64,000 nucleotides of DNA, taken from the NCBI RefSeq assembly GCF_958450345.1, contig NC_088780.1, positions 45,376,033-45,440,032 on the forward strand, read 5' to 3'. Origin of the DNA: Calliphora vicina (taxonomy: Eukaryota > Arthropoda > Insecta > Diptera > Calliphoridae). Both the position numbers and the translations under genes were made by a program. Positions 59,844 to 64,000 of this stretch are shown here, piece after piece. Within the stretch, counting starts at the first letter, position 1. Each line of letters begins with the position of its first letter. Under the pieces are notes generated by a model. That model made no database searches, was not told the DNA's origin, and saw nothing but the letters and a program-made list of their open reading frames with translations.

Positions 59844-61245
59844 TTAAAAACACATAGCTCCGCGATTTTTCAACCAAGGCAACAACGCTTCCACATGTTT
59901 GCGATAACGATCGTTGGAATACATCAATTTCTTAAAAGCCAAACCTGCATCCGAATCACCAATGAAATTCTCCAAATTGGCAGTATCTGTTGGTTCTAAA
60001 AGTACAGCTGCCATAACACCAGTAACTGTAGAAAAGCCCCAAATGCCATATTTGTACATCATTGTATGTAATTCCGTTAATGAGGGAATTTTTTTGGTGT
60101 AATTCAACAATTTAAGATTCTCCACCAGCTGATCATGATAGAATTTGATAAAGTAATCGAATTGTTTTATTTTGATTTCATATTTTGTCGACGATAGCAG
60201 AAAATAGAATAAATCTTGAGCAGGTGAACCATATTTAGACATTTGGAAATCAATTAAATATGTTTCCTTGATTTTACCGAAGGCATCATACTGAAACATG
60301 ACATTATTCGACCAGCAATCGCCATGATTAAGAACATTAAATTCGTTTGGATTAGGTTTTGCCGCTTTGTAGAATGCATCAATCATTGTGGTGTTGGTAG
60401 AGATCTGAAAATAAAAATATATTGAAAATCAATCGTTCGATCTATTTAATATTTAATCAAAGTCATAAACCTCTAGCTTATAATACTAATATCAACTTAC
60501 AAGATCATCTGCATACTCATTATAGTTGCTGTAGTTTTTAGCACAACTATTGAAAATTTGTCCCATGCCCTCAAACATAGCCTTCATAACATCTTTGCCT
60601 TCTTCTTGAAAATAACCTTCTATATATTTCTGCTCAAATGGTCCCTTAGTTTCAACAAGTACTGCTGAAGCCGCATGCCATTGGGCCAACTTTTTTAAAA
60701 CACATTTTGTATGATCCATATCAAGACCCTCCAGACGATTAGCATTTTTAAAACCACGCGTACATAAATTTTCCAATAAAATATACTGTTCTTTACTGGG
60801 TAGATCATAGGATTTGGCACCAAAATTCACTTCTATTCCAACATCAGCATATAGTTTCTCAAATGCTGGAACAATTTCCTCATACATGCACTTCTCAATA
60901 TCAAATATGTCGTGACCTTTCATCATTTCACGTATTTGTTCATTGTCATGATTCACTTTTAACATAAAACTTACAGCTTTTGTAGACAAATCTAAATAAA
61001 TTGTATTATATTAGTATGTTTGTTACTGTAATAATTTTTGCTATTATTTTACTTTTCAATTCAACTTCAATTTCCACTTTCAACATAACTGTGGCATAAT
61101 TTTCTCCCGCTGCCATGCCAGGTTTAACAATAAATTCCTTAATTTTTTGATAGTTTTCAATATTTTTTTCTAAGACATTTTCAAAAAGTTTAGCTTCAAT
61201 CCACTTTGGTACTGAAGCATGAGTGCCATTTGTTTCTCCTGTCAT
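59844..61245 (-). CDS. EcKinase-like (CHK kinase-like) protein, gene 5
   Basis: Three exons: 61245-61053, 60991-60501 and 60404-59844, giving 414 residues, with introns of only 61 and 96 bases. Exons 2 and 3 are exactly the same length (491 and 561 bases) as in gene 4, and the splice phases are identical, so the two arose by tandem duplication. Features: AGENYAT loop, FMLKV lysine, LAQWHAASAVLVE, HGDCWSNNVMF (His near 255) and IDFQMSKYGSPAQDL (Asp near 280), ending LPWLKNRGAMCF. All active-site residues are canonical. Start choice: the first ATG, a few codons before the conserved VPKWIEAKLFEN. It is the most compact copy of the cluster, free of transposons. The function is presumed to be phosphorylation of a small hydroxylated substrate, such as a steroid or dietary toxin, in the cytosol; the substrate is not deducible here. 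Confidence 0.95.
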
Positions 61246-62420
61246 CGTAATATTTTTTTTACGCTAATAATTTTTTTAATTTAGATTTGAGTTGTTCTAG
61301 ACACTCTCAGTGTTTCTTTAATACTGCTGCAATTGCTAGAGAATATTCTTACTTAAATATATGTATGGTGTTGTGTTCAGATAGGAGAACGTAACTGCGA
61401 GTATTATTTAATTTATCAATTTATTTCGAAATTATTTATACATTGGCTAATAGTATATTTATTGTTTAGTCATTGTGTTTTAGCTGATTTAAATTTTTTG
61501 TTTTATTAGCTATTGCTAATATCAACAGACATTTTATAATATCTATTGTAATAATTTTGATAAAGATCCATTTAGACGCTTAAAATTTAAATTAGTTAAA
61601 TTTTTACAAATCTCACAAAATATCTGTTAATTAATATCAACGTAAAATTGAATAAAAATAAACTTTAATTATATTTAATTATTTGTATCAATTTACTCAG
61701 AGAAAATACATATGTATGGTCGCATTTTTTTCCAGTTCAGTTAATGATGGCAAACAACATCAATAACATTGAGAAATCGGTTGGAATCATTGTCTCATCT
61801 TAAACCAAATACCTGTAATTAGTTAATCCTTAGCTGCAAGCTGCAATGAAAAGCTTTCTTCATGAATATTACACAGAAACAATGAATTCATAATTGGATT
61901 AAATTTGCGATAAAATTTCAAATACTATAAAAATAACAGTGCTAACAGTTATATCTTCCCTATAAAAAGTTACAAGCTTCTTGAAACATGTAAAAATGGT
62001 CGTATTTTTTACATTTTTTCCAAAACACATTTTGCATGGAATATTTAAAAAAACGTCGAAATTGCTCAAAACGTGGCAAGGTTTGTGGAGCTCCTGATGA
62101 ATAAATATAAGTTTTTTGTATAATTAGTTCATATTGGTGAAAATCTTAGGACTTAAGGCTTAACAGTTTAGCGAAAAGTAATAATTTTACGATTTTTTCG
62201 GACGTCATTTACCTTAGAAACTAAAAAATGTCCATGAACAAAAATATGAAATTTGATTTAACAAGATTTGAAAATAATGTATATCCAAATATCCTTAAAT
62301 CAATAGCATTATAATTTTTGAAATTTTTTATTTTTAAATACCTAAAACGGAGAAAATGTGTTCCAGAAACTGAGTTTTTTTTAGAATAGTGTCGAATGTG
62401 ACTTTATTTACCACGTGATA
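61246..62420. other. Upstream region of gene 5
   Basis: Expected promoter region. On the minus strand a TATAAATAA stretch lies near 61430-61440, about 190 bases before the ATG, and could be a TATA element. No other gene recognised. Confidence 0.35.
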
Positions 62421-62426
62421 GTAAAA

Positions 62427-63800
62427 CAAGTAAGAGTACTATATTCGGCCGTGCCGAATCTTAAATACCCTCCACCTAAATATGATGGTATAACAACTGA
62501 AAAAATATAACAATTGTTAGAAAGACTAGTTTACGCAGAACCTATTTTATTTCAAATATACAAAAAATTTTATCTAGTTCTGAAATTTATAATTGAAATT
62601 CCTATTAGAACAATTTATATACTTAATAATTAGTTATTACGTTTGGATCAACATTTTTCCTTTTTAACCTCAAGTGAAGAAACAGAGTATAAAAAAGGGT
62701 ATACAAATATATTTAGACAAATTTCAAAATATTTGGTTGTGGGACTTATGTGGGAGCTATGAACTATTATGATTCGATTGTCATAAAATATTTTTACGTG
62801 ACTTTTATGTATTTATATGAGAGCTGTGGCCAATTATGGACCAATATTCACAAAATTCAGTATTATGATTTTTGAATACAAATTACTGATCTGTGTACTA
62901 TTTTGGTTTAATATATTAATGCTATGACCTATTATGGTCCTAAGTATTTAAGGGTTATTTTTGTAGAATTTCAAGAGTGGACCGAATTATGGGAGCTATG
63001 CCGAATTATGGACCACTATTTAAAAAATCTTGTAGTACGATTCTTGGATACAAATTACTGATCGGTGTAAAATTTTGGTTCAGTATAGATTTTTTTTGGA
63101 TATTTGTGCATGTTAATGTGTTTTCCTGAAGTTGTTCTTATATGGAGGTTATGACCAATTATGGGCCTATCATCATAAAATTTGGAACATCAATTTTTGT
63201 ATATATTGAATAAATTTGTTTTGAATTTCAACCTGATAACTATATTTGTAAAAAATTTATGAGGATTTTAGTGATTTTCGGGAGTGGACCTTATATAGGA
63301 GCTATGGTTAAATATGGAGCGATATTCACAAAATCCAGAAATATGATTACTGGATACAAATTATTGATCTTTGCGTTATTTCATTTTGATATCAATATGT
63401 TTTTAATATTTTTTAAGGTTAATAACTTTTTTCGGAAATGGGCCTTATAGGGGAGCTGTGACCAATTATCGGCCAATCTGCATAAAATTTGGTACAGTGA
63501 TATCTATATATAGGAGTATAATTTTTGTCGAATTTTAGCATGATAAATGTATTTATAAGAGATTTATGAGTAGTTAACTGATTTTTGGAAGTGGACCTTA
63601 TATGGGAGCTATGGTCAAATATGGACCGATATTCACAAAATCTAGTAGTATGATTTCTAAATATAAATATACGGATGTGTGTGAAATTTTGTTTTGATAT
63701 TGATATTTTTTAGGTATTTATGTAGGTTATTGTATTTTTCGGAAGTGGTCCTTATATGGGAGCTATAACCAATTATCGGCCGATCTTCAAAAGTAACGAG
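62427..63800 (+). repeat. CAAGTAAGAG-hairpin repeat with ~155-bp tandem modules
   Basis: Starts CAAGTAAGAG, followed by a perfect 7-bp hairpin (ATTCGGC at 62443-62449, GCCGAAT at 62453-62459) and TTAAATACCC. From about 62990 to 63800 the module (TTATATGGGAGCTATG, CAATTATGGACCGAT, TCACAAAAT) recurs at about 62990, 63146, 63297, 63452, 63605 and 63760. Alternate modules resemble each other most, so a two-unit repeat of ~310 bp is likely. Confidence 0.8.
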
Positions 63801-64000
63801 TGCAAAATTTTATGATATTAGCTGCAATATATTTACAAAAAATGTCCAAAAATATGTGAAAATTATCAATTTTTTTTTGAGGTTGTCCCACTTTTTAATT
63901 CATAACTTTGGTTCGACTGTACCGATTTCGCTGACTTTCAATACCAAACTGCTTAGGACAATAATAAACATTTTTCTTGCAACTCTACTAAGTTTGTTTG

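Overview
The window is AT-rich, intron-containing eukaryotic DNA. The genes have GT/AG introns, AATAAA signals, and are surrounded by insect-type Tc1, mariner, hAT, Helitron-like and LINE debris. The protein family and repeat content point to a higher fly (Diptera, probably a calyptrate such as a blow fly or house-fly relative). The species cannot be fixed from sequence alone.

The only intact protein-coding genes I can support are five paralogues, all on the minus strand, of the EcKinase-like / CHK-kinase-like family (ecdysteroid kinase-like, Pfam EcKinase). They lie at 2736-4331, 11615-13052, 36065-39735, 48980-52320 and 59844-61245. I rebuilt each exon by exon. All five read through in frame to 414-431 residues, with a glycine-rich loop, an LK motif, HGDxWxxN and D[FY]Q. 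Together they form a head-to-tail tandem cluster. The last two genes are a recent-looking pair with the same exon structure. Introns differ between copies: gene 2 lacks the intron before the catalytic exon, and genes 4 and 5 lack the last intron. Two introns (genes 3 and 4) have grown to about 2 kb by transposon insertion.

Nearly everything else is repeats. By region: 1-2.7 kb holds a complete non-autonomous hAT element; 5.7-7.6 kb has an inverted-repeat element, a fold-back element and a hAT fragment; 9.1-9.8 kb is a dead IS630/Tc1/mariner transposase; 13.9-17.3 kb is a composite inverted-repeat element with an internal ~170-bp tandem array, interrupted by a LINE and a hAT insertion; 19.3-20.9 kb is a full-length but dead Tc1-like DD34E element; 22.9-23.1 kb is a minisatellite; 23.2-24.0 kb is a dead mariner; 25.5-31 kb contains two inverted copies of an abundant interspersed repeat, one split by a Helitron-like insertion; 31.4-32.9 kb is a hAT element enclosing a tRNA-like sequence that is itself split by a TA-flanked MITE; 34.3-35.2 kb is a second fold-back copy; 37.2-38.7 kb is a three-level nest inside gene 3; 40.2-42.9 kb has a MITE, an inverted-repeat element with a Tc1 insertion, and a LINE; 44.4-46.7 kb is a palindrome, a hAT fragment and a degenerate tandem repeat; 49.7-50.9 kb is a hAT element in gene 4; 56.2-57.4 kb is a tandem array and hairpin; 57.8-58.9 kb is a MITE; 62.4-63.8 kb is a ~155-bp tandem array.

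Functionally, the kinases probably phosphorylate small hydroxylated molecules (ecdysteroids or dietary/xenobiotic compounds). This is family knowledge and not shown by this sequence. The most notable structural findings are the recurring inverted-repeat element with an internal satellite-like array, the well-dated nests of insertions with exact target duplications, and the intron-loss pattern among the kinases.
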